This document shows, in pieces, positions 1 through 10,541 of a stretch of DNA of 24,467 bases (positions within the stretch are counted from its first letter, which is position 1; each line of letters opens with the position of its first letter). Made by a program: the position numbers and the translations under genes. The DNA is taken from NCBI GenBank assembly GCA_030267965.1, contig BRYA01000181.1:1-24467 (forward strand). The letters run 5' to 3'. The notes under the pieces are model-generated. The model was given only the letters and a program-made list of their open reading frames with translations, was not told the origin of the DNA and did not search any database. This stretch comes from Triparma columacea. Lineage: Eukaryota > Sar > Bolidophyceae > Parmales > Triparmaceae.

Positions 1-34
1 CCCTAACCCTAACCCTAACCCTAACCCTAACCCT
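1..34. repeat. Telomere repeat, CCCTAA array
   Basis: Five perfect CCCTAA units followed by CCCT. The orientation (C-rich strand reading inward from base 1) is that of a left chromosome end, so the G-rich strand is TTAGGG. This is the repeat type of animals, fungi and many protists including stramenopiles. Only about 34 bases remain, so the assembly probably trimmed a longer telomere. An interstitial copy is unlikely because it sits exactly at the window edge and is followed by satellite sequence. Confidence 0.93.
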
Positions 35-120
35 TTACTTCTCTTTACTTCTCTTTACTTCTCTTTACTTCTCTTTACTTCTCTTTACTTCTCTTTACTT
101 CTCTTTACTTCTCTTTACTA
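31..120. repeat. Telomere-adjacent 10-bp satellite (CTCTTTACTT)
   Basis: Nine head-to-tail units of 10 bp follow the telomere directly. The first unit is CCCTTTACTT, which shares its CCCT with the last telomere unit. Seven perfect CTCTTTACTT units follow, and the last ends in ACTA. The unit differs from the telomere hexamer, so this is a separate telomere-associated satellite. Confidence 0.93.
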
Positions 121-882
121 CACACTAACACACTTACATTCCATTCACACTCATACACCACTTTACCTTATACTCTTCTCTCCCCTACTCTCTTCTTTCA
201 ACTTCTCCAACACACTCACACACACTCTCTTCTTCTCACACCCAAACAAACACACACCACTCTACCTTATACTCTTCTCTTCCCTACTCTCTTCTCTCAA
301 CTTCTCTAACACACTTATACACACACTCCCTTCCTCTCACTCCCAAACAAACACACACCACTCTACCTTATACTCTTCTCTCCCCTACTCTCTTCTCTCA
401 ACTCCTCTAACACACTCTCTTCTCTCTCTCACACACACACACACACACCTCCACCTTATACCCTTCTCTCCCTTACTCTCTTCTATCAACTCCTCTAACA
501 CACTCACACAAACACTCTCTTCTTCTCACACCCAAACAAACACACACCACTCGACCTTATTCTCTTCTCCCCCCTACTCTCTTCTCTCAACTCCTCTAAC
601 ACACTCATACACACACTCTCTTCCTCTCACACCCAAACAAACACACACCACTCTACCTTATACTCTTCTCTCCCCTACTCTCTTCTCTCAACTCCTCTAA
701 CACACTCTCTTCTCTCTCTCTCACACACACACACACACCTCCACCTTATACCCTTCTCTCCCTTACTCTCTTCTATCAACTCCTCTAACACACTCACACA
801 CTCACACGCTCGCACACCTACTCCACCCCACCTTATACCATACCATTCTCTTCTCTTTGCTACTCTCTCCTCCAACTCCTTT

Positions 883-914
<32 letters not shown>

Positions 915-1000
915 GCACACACACTCAAACACCACTCCACCTTACACCTTCCTTTCCACTACTCTCTCTCCTCAAGTGTCCTCTCTCTCTCCTCTCCAAA
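121..1000. repeat. Subtelomeric CT/CA-rich tandem repeat, ~300-bp higher-order unit
   Basis: The plus strand is almost free of G. Blocks of about 95-110 bp recur around the core ACCTTATACTCTTCTCTCCC, followed by CTCTTCTCTCAACTCCTCTAACACACTC and CCCAAACAAACACACACCAC-like strings. Three blocks make a larger unit. The segment at about 301-360 recurs 300 bp later at 601-660, and the CA-run plus CCACCTTATACC at 451 recurs 290 bp later at 741. The repeat decays after about 900 into (CA)n and CT-rich sequence. Short reading frames here are low-complexity and are not genes. Confidence 0.88.
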
Positions 1001-1486
1001 ACCACAATCGCCCTCTTTCATTCGTCCCCAACCACCCAACTTCACCCTCTCCTGCTTCCTTTCCCTACCTCACATCTCCCCCCTTTTACCGCTTCCTGTC
1101 CCCCTCCTCATCAAACTTATCATGCGGGGACACCCCGCAACCCCGTTTGACGCTGCGCTAGCCGTCCTCATTACGAAAAAATTACGAAAGAAATGTGAAT
1201 TGATCAATTGAACAAAGTTGGCTATCCCATGGAAATCCATGAGAGAGCCAAAAAAGTTGAGCCTGTGAGGGAAATATTCCACCAGAGAGAAAAATTTCTG
1301 GATTTTACTTAGGCGGCGGAAAATGTTCAGAAGTTGGCAAAGTTAAAGCTTCAGTTGTTCTTGCCTTTGGTGATTCAAATTGCCGATGGAGTCGCTCGCA
1401 GCATGAACGCAACCGTCGAAAAGTATTTTGTGATTTTGTTTGTCTAAAATCTATTCCTATTTTTACACTCCAGCACCCCCTCCCCC
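1001..1486. other. Subtelomere-to-gene transition, including 3' flank of the giant gene
   Basis: No gene is supported here. Up to about 1110 the sequence is still CT-rich; after that composition becomes normal. It holds a GC hairpin (1123-1139), a 12-bp palindrome AATTGATCAATT (1198-1209) and a hairpin CATGGA-AA-TCCATG (1228-1241). The part nearest 1486 should be the 3' UTR of the minus-strand giant gene. I saw no clear AATAAA signal in it. Confidence 0.6.
1123..1139. repeat. GC-rich perfect hairpin
   Basis: TGCGGGG-ACA-CCCCGCA forms a perfect 7-bp stem with a 3-base loop. It sits where the pyrimidine-rich subtelomere gives way to normal sequence, about 350 bp beyond the stop codon of the giant gene on the minus strand. 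Its role is unknown. Confidence 0.7.
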
Positions 1487-4400
1487 TCAAGCTCCAATTC
1501 CTGGACCCCCGATGCCGTCGTAGCAGGACAGCCCATCTTTGTTCTCCAGGGTGTCGTCTGCGCCCTTGCTGATTAGGAACTCTCCAATCTCGCCCTCCGG
1601 GTCGTAGACCATGGCGTAGTGTAGGGCCGTGTTTCCCTGAGCGTTCTGGTGGTTTATGTTGCTCGACCTGCTGAGCAAGAGCTCTATCATCTTTTTCATC
1701 CTGTTTTGGGTCGCAATAATCAAGAGCGTGTTGCCCTTCTCGTCCTCCGTGTCTACCTGGAAGCCGGCGTTTAGGCTCTCCTCGAGTCTCCTGAACCTGC
1801 CGTTCCTCGCCTGGCTGAAGACCGTCTCCAGCGGAGGGGCTTCCAGCCCCCTGCTGACTTTCTCCGCCTTCTCCTCGTGCTGGACCACCTGCATCTGTTG
1901 GTGCTCGGTGGCGTTGAGGGGTTTCAGCTTGTCCCTCTGGATGATGATCTTCCTCACGTGCAGCCTGTGCTCCATTCCGAGCACCTGCTGGAGATCCTGC
2001 TCCCTGAGCTCCATGAGGAACTCCCCGTCTACGCTGGCCTCCCTGAAAGCCATCTTGTACTGGTGCAGGGCCAGCTTGTCCAGCCACCTGCACACGTCGT
2101 CGACGCTCCAGTACCTGACGTCCTTCGGGAACGGCATCTCCTTGGCGGTCTTGGCGTCCTCGACGGCGTTCTTGGCCTTTTCCAGCTCGTCCTTTTTGCT
2201 CTGGATCGACGCCTCCACAATATCCGACGCCCCCATCTTCATTCCCTTCACGTTCGGGATGTTGGCGGCTGCCGCAGCAGCCGCAGCAGCTGCTGCGGCG
2301 TCAGCCGTAGCGCTGACAGCGCTGCTGGTAGTGTCGCTGTTGATCTCCCTCATTTGCTTCAGCATGTTGAGGCTGCTAAAATAGCTCAGGCTCATGCTCA
2401 TGAACTGGAACTTCATTAGCTCCTCCTGCTGACTGTACATGGCCGCACTCTGCTTCTCGTGCTCCTTAGCCTTCATCGCGGTCGCCGTAGCGGCAGCTGC
2501 ACTCGTCGCCGTGGCGGTCTCGAGCTCGATGCCTTTCTCCCTCAAACTGTCCAGCTCGTACTTTTGCTCCTCCAGCAACTCCATCAAGTTCCTCTGCAGC
2601 CTGTTGAACTCCCTATCCTTTCTGAGCCTCGTCGCCTCCATGTCCGCCAAGGCAACCTCGAGCTTGTCCAGCTGCTCTTTCTTCCTGTGCACCTCGGCGA
2701 AGACCATGCTGAACTCAGCCTCAAGCTCCTGCTTCTTCTTCTCCCTTTCGGCCTTCTTTATGTGAATGGCCATCTCCATGGCGTACGCCTCCGTCTGCTT
2801 CTGTCTCTTCATGTCCCTCTTCGCGGTCATGCTGAGGCCGTCCCCCTCGGAAGTTGTCGCCAGGGCGTCCAGGTTTTGCTCAGTGCTCGATATTCCCGCG
2901 GCTCCCTCAATGCCCATCTGGAGGAGCGCCTTCTCGTGCGTCAACTCCTGCAAGTCTGTCTCGATGTGGTCAATCTCCTGCAGTTCCCTCTCCAGCACCC
3001 CTAGCTCCTGCTCCGAGTCCTTGAGCTCTGCGTGGATGTGGCTTATCCTGGCCTCGGCGCTCTGCTGGGCCCTGTGCAGCGCGTCGATTTCCTCCTGCTG
3101 CCTTTCGAACGCTACCTTGCTCTCCTCGATGAGGCCGAGGCCAAGTTTCAGCCTCTCCGGCCCGGGCTCAGTGCTCTCCCACTTCTTCCTCCTCGCCGCA
3201 GTCTTCCTGCCGATCCTGCCCCTATAGATCCTCTGGACTTCAGTCGCCGCAAGTGTGTGAACCCTCACCCTCCTGTACTCCTCTCTCGCCACCTTCATCT
3301 TCCAAGTCGCCTGGATCTTGGTTGCCGAGACGTGCCGGTTTCTGATCTCCTCCAGCTTCTGCCTCTCCCTCCATGCCGCCATCCTCCCAAGGTGGCCCCT
3401 GTAAACCCTCTGGCACACAATACTCTTGACCCCCTCCTTCTTCTTCCTCGCCACCACTCTGCCCACATGGCCCCTGTAGCACTTCTGCAGAAGAATTGCG
3501 TTCCCCCCGAGGACCAGGCTGCTGATCTCCATCTCGCGGATCGCCTTCATCCTTTCCCTGGCCAGGACGCCCCTGATGAACTTTTGGATCTTCAGCGCCG
3601 CCTTGGCCTCCTCCACGACCTTTTTCGCTTTCTCCCTGACCTCCTTTGCCTTGACCCTCCCCATCCTCCCCCTGTAGCAAATCTGGATCCTTGACGCCAT
3701 TTCGTTAAAGAGCTTCTGCTGCTCGCTAGCCTCGAGCGTCCTCAGCCTCATGTCCCTGTCGAGCTGGGCCTGGGCCTGGTCCTTCTTCAACTTGTGGTAG
3801 TCCTCGATCCTCATGAGTCCCATGCTCTCTGCCTCCTTCTGCTCCTCCTCCAATCCCGAGAGGACCTCGTCGGTCTTCTGCACCGAGACCTTGAAGCCTG
3901 AAGGCAAGTCGGGCTGCTCCTCGAGGAAGACGGGTGGCATGCTCTTAACCCTTCCCACGACCCTCTGGTCCGCGTTCGTCGTGACACCATCAGCTCCCAC
4001 CATGGCGGTGCTACTCATGGGGTCGAACTCGCCAACGACACCCCTCGCAACCAGTTTCTCCTCCGCCCTCTCTACCTCAAGCCTCCTCTGCAGGTCCTCG
4101 TTAAGCCTCTGCTTCCTGGCCTCCTCCTTCTTCTTCTCGAGTTCTCGCAGGAGCCTCTCGTCTTCCGCCTCGTACTCTTTCCTCCTCCTCTCCTGGTCGA
4201 GCTGGATCTCCCTGATGAGCGCAGAGGCAGCTTCGTCGGCCTCCTTCCTCTTCTTCAGCAGCTGCCTCTTTGCAAAGGAAATGCCATCCTCCAGCCCCTT
4301 CTCCTCTTCGAAAACCTCATCTGCGCTCCTTATCTTCGGCGACAGCTTCTTCCCCCTCGGTCCGTCCTCCCCGATAACCCACTCCCTGTGCTCCTTCATC

Positions 4401-7400
4401 TCGTCGGTGTTGTTCTCATCCGACAGCCTCTCTATCTCCGACTTGAAAAGGTTCGGGGGGAGCTTTTCCTCCTTCTCCTGCTCCTCATCGGATACTTTAA
4501 AGCCTGTTGACACGTTGGATGGAACTGATGAGAACAAGGTGGTGAGCTGCGCCTCCGTCTTGGGCTTGCTCTCCTCCTCCTGCCCCGCACCGCCGAGCTC
4601 TAGCCTGGGCACCGGAGCTGGAGCCACTGGGACAACAACATCGCTGCTGCTACCAGGTCCTTCCTGCTTTACTTCGCTGACCCCAGCCTTCTCCATTATG
4701 TCCTTCACGAGCCCTCTCTGGTGGCTTCCCATGACCTTCTGGAACTCTCTCTCGGCCTTGAGCCTGTCTTCTTCAACATCATTGACCTCTCTCAGCGCGT
4801 TCACCACCTTGGACGTGACTATGGGGTCGCTCTCATCAATCTTGGTCGGTAGCTTGGGAGTCCCACCTGGCAACTTTGGCACCCCGCCAACTCTGCTCCT
4901 CTCGACGATTTCATCTATCGTGTCGTTCGAACTATTATTCTCACGCAAATTCATGTCAGGAACGAACTCGGAGGCCTCCACCCTGCTCTTGACGACCTCG
5001 ATCTCTTCAGAGACGGCATCTGCGGCATTCTTGTCCGCGACCATCTTGGCAGTCATGACGGATTTCAACTCGACCTTTGCTCCTCCAATGTCGTCCAAGT
5101 TCTTCTGAAGCTGCTCCAGCAGTTCGTCCCCAGTTAGGACCTTCTCGCGCGCGCTAGTACTATGCCCTGCAGCAGCAGCATCCTCCGCCGCCGACTTCGA
5201 AACCTCACTTTCCAGAACTTCCTTTAGCTCCCTCTCTATTCCCTCGCTGATGAGCCTCATTTTTTCTGCCTCCTTGGCCACGTTGGACCTTTTGCTTTCC
5301 TCCTCGTCTTCCCCCCCGAAAAGGACATTCGTCTCCTCCAAAAGCCTCTTCTTGATGGCATCGACCCGAGCTTCTTCCCTCTCCTTTTCTTCATTTTCTA
5401 GTGCTTCCCGCTTCTCTCTCTTCGATCTCTCGATAAGCTCGTCTGCCGTCATGTTCCCTTCGTCTAGAATGTCAAGTACGCTCTCCTCGACTTTTTCCTC
5501 CTTCTTTTCTTCGTTTACCTTGTTGATGAAATCCCTGCTTGGTACGAGGGTCCTCCCCCCCTGGCCTTCCCCCTCTCCCATGTGCTCCATGCTCCCCCCG
5601 ACGCCGGGGACGTTGCTCCCATCGACTCCCCAGGTGCTCTTACAAAGAATGTCGAAAAAGTCCGTCACGACCCTCTTGCCTTCCTGCCTGACCTCGTGCC
5701 CTCCCTTGCACCAGGCAACGAAGGCCCCGTACGGCCTTGAAAGGGTCTCCTGCAACATTTCGACGCCCCTGTGCCCAAGGCAATTTTTCGATGAAGTCAA
5801 TTTTAGCTCGTGACTCCAAAGATGGTTGGCAGCCCTCCCAGTGAGGAACGGGTCGACGTTCGATGCGTTGACCAAAAGGTTGTCAGTGGACTGGAGAACG
5901 ATGGTGGGGATCTTCAATGATTTCACCCTGCTTCGAACGTCCTTGCTTGCTAAAGCTCCCCGGGCGATCCTGATCCTACCGCCAGTAGTTATTGAATTCG
6001 GGATTGCAGTGTAAATGTTGAGGGCTAGATTTTTGTCAACTCTGCTGAGGTACTCTTCGGAAAAGAGGAACTGGGTGAAGTAGGAAACCGGAAGGTCCGG
6101 CCTCGTCGAGGGGAAGGACTTGAAGACATTAATTGATGAGTGAAGGATGGCCGCCAGTTGGGCGTCGACGCCAACGTATCCGTTCATGCTCACGACACTC
6201 CTCAGGCTTCTCTTGTAAGCCTCCGCCTGCCCGTACTTTGATGCGAACTCGGCAGCGATCATCGCCCCAAACCCGAAGCCAACGATGTGAAAAGGTGAAG
6301 AAAGGAGCATCTCTCCACATACTTCGACGTGTTGGAGCAGCTCGTTGAGCTTCTCTGCATGCCACTCCGCCGTTAGTGCAACTTCGGAGCCCCCGTGGCT
6401 CTTTTCAACCTCACTCAGCGTTGGCCAGGTGGTATCCGCCTGCCCAGGGTAGTTGAAGACAAGAAATTGGCTCCCAGGGTACTTAATTGATAGCTTTTTA
6501 AAGTTGCTCCCGGTCGAGACGTGGTTGTCGAACATGTCGTGGACCACGATGAAATTCGCGCTTTTTACCTCCATGCTCAGGCTCCCTATCACTGCGTAGC
6601 TCATGCGGGTGACGTTGTCCTGGCATAGGATCTTCCTTGTTCCGTTGGGTTCGATCTCGATATTTTCGCTGGGTCTGCTCGCGAGCCTGGAGAGGGCGGG
6701 GGGAGGGGGGGGGCGTGATGGTAAGATTTAAACCCTTTGAGGTCGAGCTTTACAAAACAGAGGCGCAACACGCGTCCTGCCTCACCTGTCCATCTGCATC
6801 TTTTGGGCCTGAGCCTTGGCTTGCTTCTCCCTCTTGTTGAGTGGTCTCTTTGGGCTCGCATTTCTTTCCTCGAGCATGGAAGAAAACCCTGTCAGGCTCT
6901 GGTTGACTCCTTGTTGGAACCCCAGACTGCTCTCGGGCATCATTAGCGAGCGATCTTTCGGGTCAAAGTTTCCCTGGCTCCTACCCATGGCCTCATCAGC
7001 CAAGGTTTTGCCGTTGTTGCCGGGCCTGTTCTGGCCCTTGAGTCCCCCCCAGCTTTTCTTCACATCGTAAACCTCTGTGTGCTTCGTCGACCTCCCGAAA
7101 CCAACCTCTACGACCCTGTTGCTCTCGGCCTGGTATCCCATCCTTTCCTTCCTGGCCTTCCTACCTCGCTTCTGGTTCTCGATCTCATTAAACACGCTTC
7201 CGAGTCTTCCCTGGGCCTTGACAGGACTTGTCATAGGTCGGAGGGCCCCTTCCTCCCGCATTTTCTCTTTCTCCCTCTTCAGTCTCCTGTTCTCGAGCTT
7301 CTCGGCGAAGGATCCCCCTCCAACGCTCTCAAAATCTCCCACCGAGGAGGACGCGAATGCAATCTTGGGCATTCTTCTGGCTTCTCTCCCGGGACTGTCG

Positions 7401-8352
7401 GCCATTCCCGTGCCGGTCTGGAGGACGTCTATGCGCTTGTGGTTCTCTCCACGCTTCCATCTGTATGCGTTGAGCATTCCAATGACCCAGCTCAAGAACT
7501 TTGCTGCGCATCCGCTGATAGGAGCTACTGCTTGGGGGTGGAAATTCGGGTTGGCCTCATAGGGGCGCAGGAGGGTGATCTGGTTCGGTGTGATTTCGTC
7601 GGGGTCAAAGTCGAGGAGAGAATTGACGAATCGCTCCCCGTTGCTCATCAGCCTCTTGGCGTCGGTCCATCCCAAAACGTTCCCCTCCAGCAATATCATG
7701 AGGGCGCTGACTACCATGAGTACGGCAGGTGGCGGCTTTGAGAAGCTTCGGAGTTCAGCCACGTCGGACTTGTTCAGGTCGGCGATTGCGGCGTACGCCA
7801 ACTTCATCCCCTTCGCTTGGTCCGTTTCGTAGTCGACCTCTGAGCCCCCCAGTCCCGTGCTCTCCTCGATACTGCTTCCTGCGTCGACGCTACCTCTCAA
7901 GCTCTCCTTCCCCGTGAGAGCGTTGAAGAGCCTCTGGCTCCTCTTTATCGGGCTTGTTCCCTCCACTGTGTGGGGCCTGACCGCTAAAGCCAGTTCGTCA
8001 AGTTGGGCTCCTTGGTGGTTCTCCAGTTTTTTCACTGCTCTTGTCCTGTGCTCGTCGACCAACGTGTACACTTTCCAGCAATTCTTGCAGCACTTTGTCT
8101 GTTTGTAAAAATGGCCAGGGAAAACACTACCGAGACTGAGCTCGTCGATGCTTGAGAGGTAGTCCCCATCCTCGTGGTTCCTGAGCCTTTTGAGCATGAT
8201 GTCCACAAGGTGGCGCTCGTGGCGGGCTTGAATGATTGACTTCATGGGCACTGAGAGAAGCCCGTTCTGCATCGGGAGACGAAGGCGGGTGGAGTTGGGT
8301 GAGGTTAGGGTAAGGGTCAAGGGTCAGATCGTCTAGGACAGACACAGAACAC

Positions 8353-8395
<43 letters not shown>

Positions 8396-10541
8396 CGTCC
8401 TCCTCCTCTTCCAACCCCTTTCTTCTCTTCCCTCCCCCCCCCCCCCTCTTCGTCCGCTTCCTTCCTCCGTCCTTTGCATCGTTCCAACCTACTACCTCTC
8501 CCTCCTGCTCTAGAAGTTTCCTCCTGAAATCTGAAAGGTGGTTGTAAGATTTCATTACGCCATCAAGGCTCTTGTCTATGCTGATGGCAATGTCGCAAAA
8601 GTCGCCGATGCATCCGTTGAGTTGGGTGGTGCCGAGGGCCTGGCTGGCTGCATCGGAGTGTGCCATAGCATCCATCTCCCTCTGCGTCCTATGGAACGAT
8701 CTGGTTACATTTTTCTTCTTCTTCCTCCTCCTCCTCGTGGTCGTGTCTTCGTTCTTCGGCACGTTGGGGTTGATCGTCTGAAGCGGGGACGAAATTGTAC
8801 CAGTCTCTAAGCTTGACCCGTCCAAGTTGATGCTGTTGTTGTCCTCGTCTCCCGCCACCCCAACGGTCTCGAGGAGGTTTTTCATGCTCTCGTTGCGGTG
8901 TGTGTCGAGCAAATTCTTTTTTCTGCGGAGCTCCTCCTTGGCCTTAGTGTGCTCGTTCTTCTTCCTCACAGCGTCCTTGGCTTCGCTTTCATTCATGATC
9001 AAATCGACAAGTTCCTCGTCAACCTTGCCACCCCGCACGCTCCTAGCCCATATTCTCTGCTCGCTGCGTCCGCCCGCGCCCTTGAACCTGTCTTCCAAGA
9101 ACTTGTCGCTGCGGCGAGGGTAGCCATTTCGTGGGTTAGGGTTGTCGTGTTAGTCGCGCGCGCTCAGACGTTCGCAACATCGCCATATCGTAAGATGCTT
9201 GCTTTGCCTTTTGCACATTCTCACCTCCTCACTCTTTCGCCTTCCAGTTCCATCTTTTCCTCGATCTTGACATTCTTTTTTGTCCTGTGCATATGGGAGA
9301 CCTCCATGTCCACTCCTGCCCTGGTCCTTTCGCCTTCGGTCGTTAGCACTTCCTTGGTTCTCACCAACCAAAGGTTGTCTCTATCGTCTAGCATGAACTC
9401 CGACGACATTGAAACTACTCGAACTCCATGGGTATTCGAGATGCGTCCAACAATGGATTGAATGGCTTTATTCATTTTGTTCGTGATTCTATCATTGAGA
9501 CAACGGACTTTAGTTCTGGGGGAGAGAGAGTTTCGTGTGTGTGTTTGGGGAGGGAAGGGGGGAGGGGGGGTTGATGAGAGACATTCAGGTAGGGAGCAGA
9601 GGAAATGAAATAAGCACCTCCAACTCTTACCTCCCTGCACTAGGATCGAAACCCGAGGGCCTGCAATGAGAGTGGAGCAGGAAGGGGCGAAGAGGGTGGA
9701 AAGGGGTAAGTTAGGATGAGGTTTAAAAAGTGACTTCAACCCTCAGTCCGCCTCACCTCTTCGCGAATCCTTCGACGCCCTTGCCTGCGCCGTACTTCCA
9801 ACACTTGTACTGAGGTTGGACGTTGTCCGATAGAGTGAACTCGTGAAAATAGTTTCCAACCACGGTGTCGGTGTTGCGAGCCAGGAGATTCTCGTCGTCC
9901 ATCAAGTCGACTGCTCTAGGCGGTATGAAGCGCTGGATGGCCACGACGTCGGGGGTGATACCCCCCTGGCATATCAAACGGAAGTCGTTGCTGTCCAAAA
10001 GCTCCTGCGTGCCTGCAGCTTTGTGAACGATTGCCACAGGGAGTGTGGAGAAGGAGGCTGTGGATTGAAACTCGTTGAAGTCTGAGGGGGGGGGGAGGTC
10101 AGCCAAATAAAGGATGTCTTTTTCACCGCGCGTCCGCACCACTATCTCACCTCCAACGAACTCCCTTGCAAGCCACTCCCACGAGGTTTTCTTGGGGTCC
10201 CTCCTCGTGAGGTATCCATTCTTTGCTCCACCCACCGCCGTCGTTAGGTAACTGTGAATTTTTCCGCCATCCACGACCGCCGTGTCGAGCATTTTTACCG
10301 GCGCTCCATCTCCATCTCCAACACCAGCAAAGACTCCGGTTGTCTCAATGGGAGACCATAGGGCCTTCAAGACCCACCCAAACGATTGGGAGGTCTTTTC
10401 AGCAGCAACAAACGAAGGGAGAGTTGTCTCCCTAATAAGATTCCCGGAAAGAAGCTGGGAAGCCTGATAGTGCGATAAAGATGCCCTTCGGTCCTGCTTG
10501 CCCGGGCTGAGGGACCTGTTCTTGGGAGAACGAGGACCCAT
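1487..10541 (-). CDS. Giant multidomain scaffold protein: dynein-stalk-like, inactive hydrolase, IQ x6, SAM, ankyrin (six exons)
   Basis: Exons in order: 10541-9757, 9660-9631, 9515-9225, 9108-8394, 8266-6786, 6686-1487; coding length 8502 nt, 2833 residues. Intron phases agree at every join (2, 2, 2, 0, 2). The start is the first ATG (AAAAATGG) at 10541. Domains: a basic SP-rich N terminus; an unassigned module around 273-350 (LWLVRTKEV); a CCKNCW motif at 666-671; about 760-880 resembling the dynein heavy chain microtubule-binding stalk (SFSKPPPAVLMVV, LLDFDPDEI, GCAAKFLSWV); an NDR/alpha-beta-hydrolase-like domain from about 1105 to 1450, with GFGFG where GxSxG is expected; coiled coils; two GFKVS motifs near 1831 and 2032; six IQ motifs (about 2097-2271, calmodulin-type sites); poly-Ala near 2565; SAM at 2623-2689; ankyrin repeats from 2730 to the end. 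The protein is probably a microtubule-linked, calmodulin-binding scaffold, perhaps ciliary (inference). The donor of intron 4 is uncertain. Confidence 0.85.
8354..8393. repeat. (AC)20 microsatellite at a splice donor
   Basis: Forty bases of alternating AC read as (GT)20 on the coding minus strand, starting immediately after GACGAG. The first GT is the proposed donor of intron 4 of the giant gene (intron 8267-8393, acceptor CCGATGCAG). A C-rich run of about 14 bases lies near 8435-8448, in the coding exon under this model. Confidence 0.85.
9631..9660 (-). other. 30-nt microexon (exon 2 of the giant gene)
   Basis: On the minus strand, TCATTGCAG precedes the exon and GTAAGAG follows it. It encodes PSGFDPSAG flanked by two split arginine codons. 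Exon 1 ends in phase 2 (AAG AG) and exon 3 starts one base short of a codon, so inserting the 30 nt keeps frame. Skipping it would also keep frame, since 30 is a multiple of 3, so it could be an alternative exon. Confidence 0.75.

Noticed and set aside
121..1000. CRISPR-like array in the periodic repeats
   Set aside because: Repeat units are contiguous and diverged with no unique spacers; this is a telomere-bearing eukaryotic subtelomere.
857..1161. Short plus-strand reading frames in the subtelomere
   Set aside because: They translate to Thr-His and Pro-Ser-Leu low-complexity strings from CA and CT repeats, with no gene-like features.
1656..5813. Long antisense frames opposite exon 6 of the giant gene
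   Set aside because: They are Ser/Leu-rich mirror frames of a Glu/Lys-rich coding strand and have no domain content.
1487..6604. A separate 1705-residue gene starting at the Met at 6604
   Set aside because: The frame stays open and gene-like upstream to a strong acceptor (CCCTCTCCAG at 6687-6688), and phase matches the donor at 6785. The Met is internal to a larger protein.
6782..8320. A separate 512-residue gene ending in MQMDR-stop
   Set aside because: The stop is created by reading into the donor ACAG/GTGAGG, and its supposed start lies in the intron before acceptor CGATGCAG. It is exon 5 of the giant gene.
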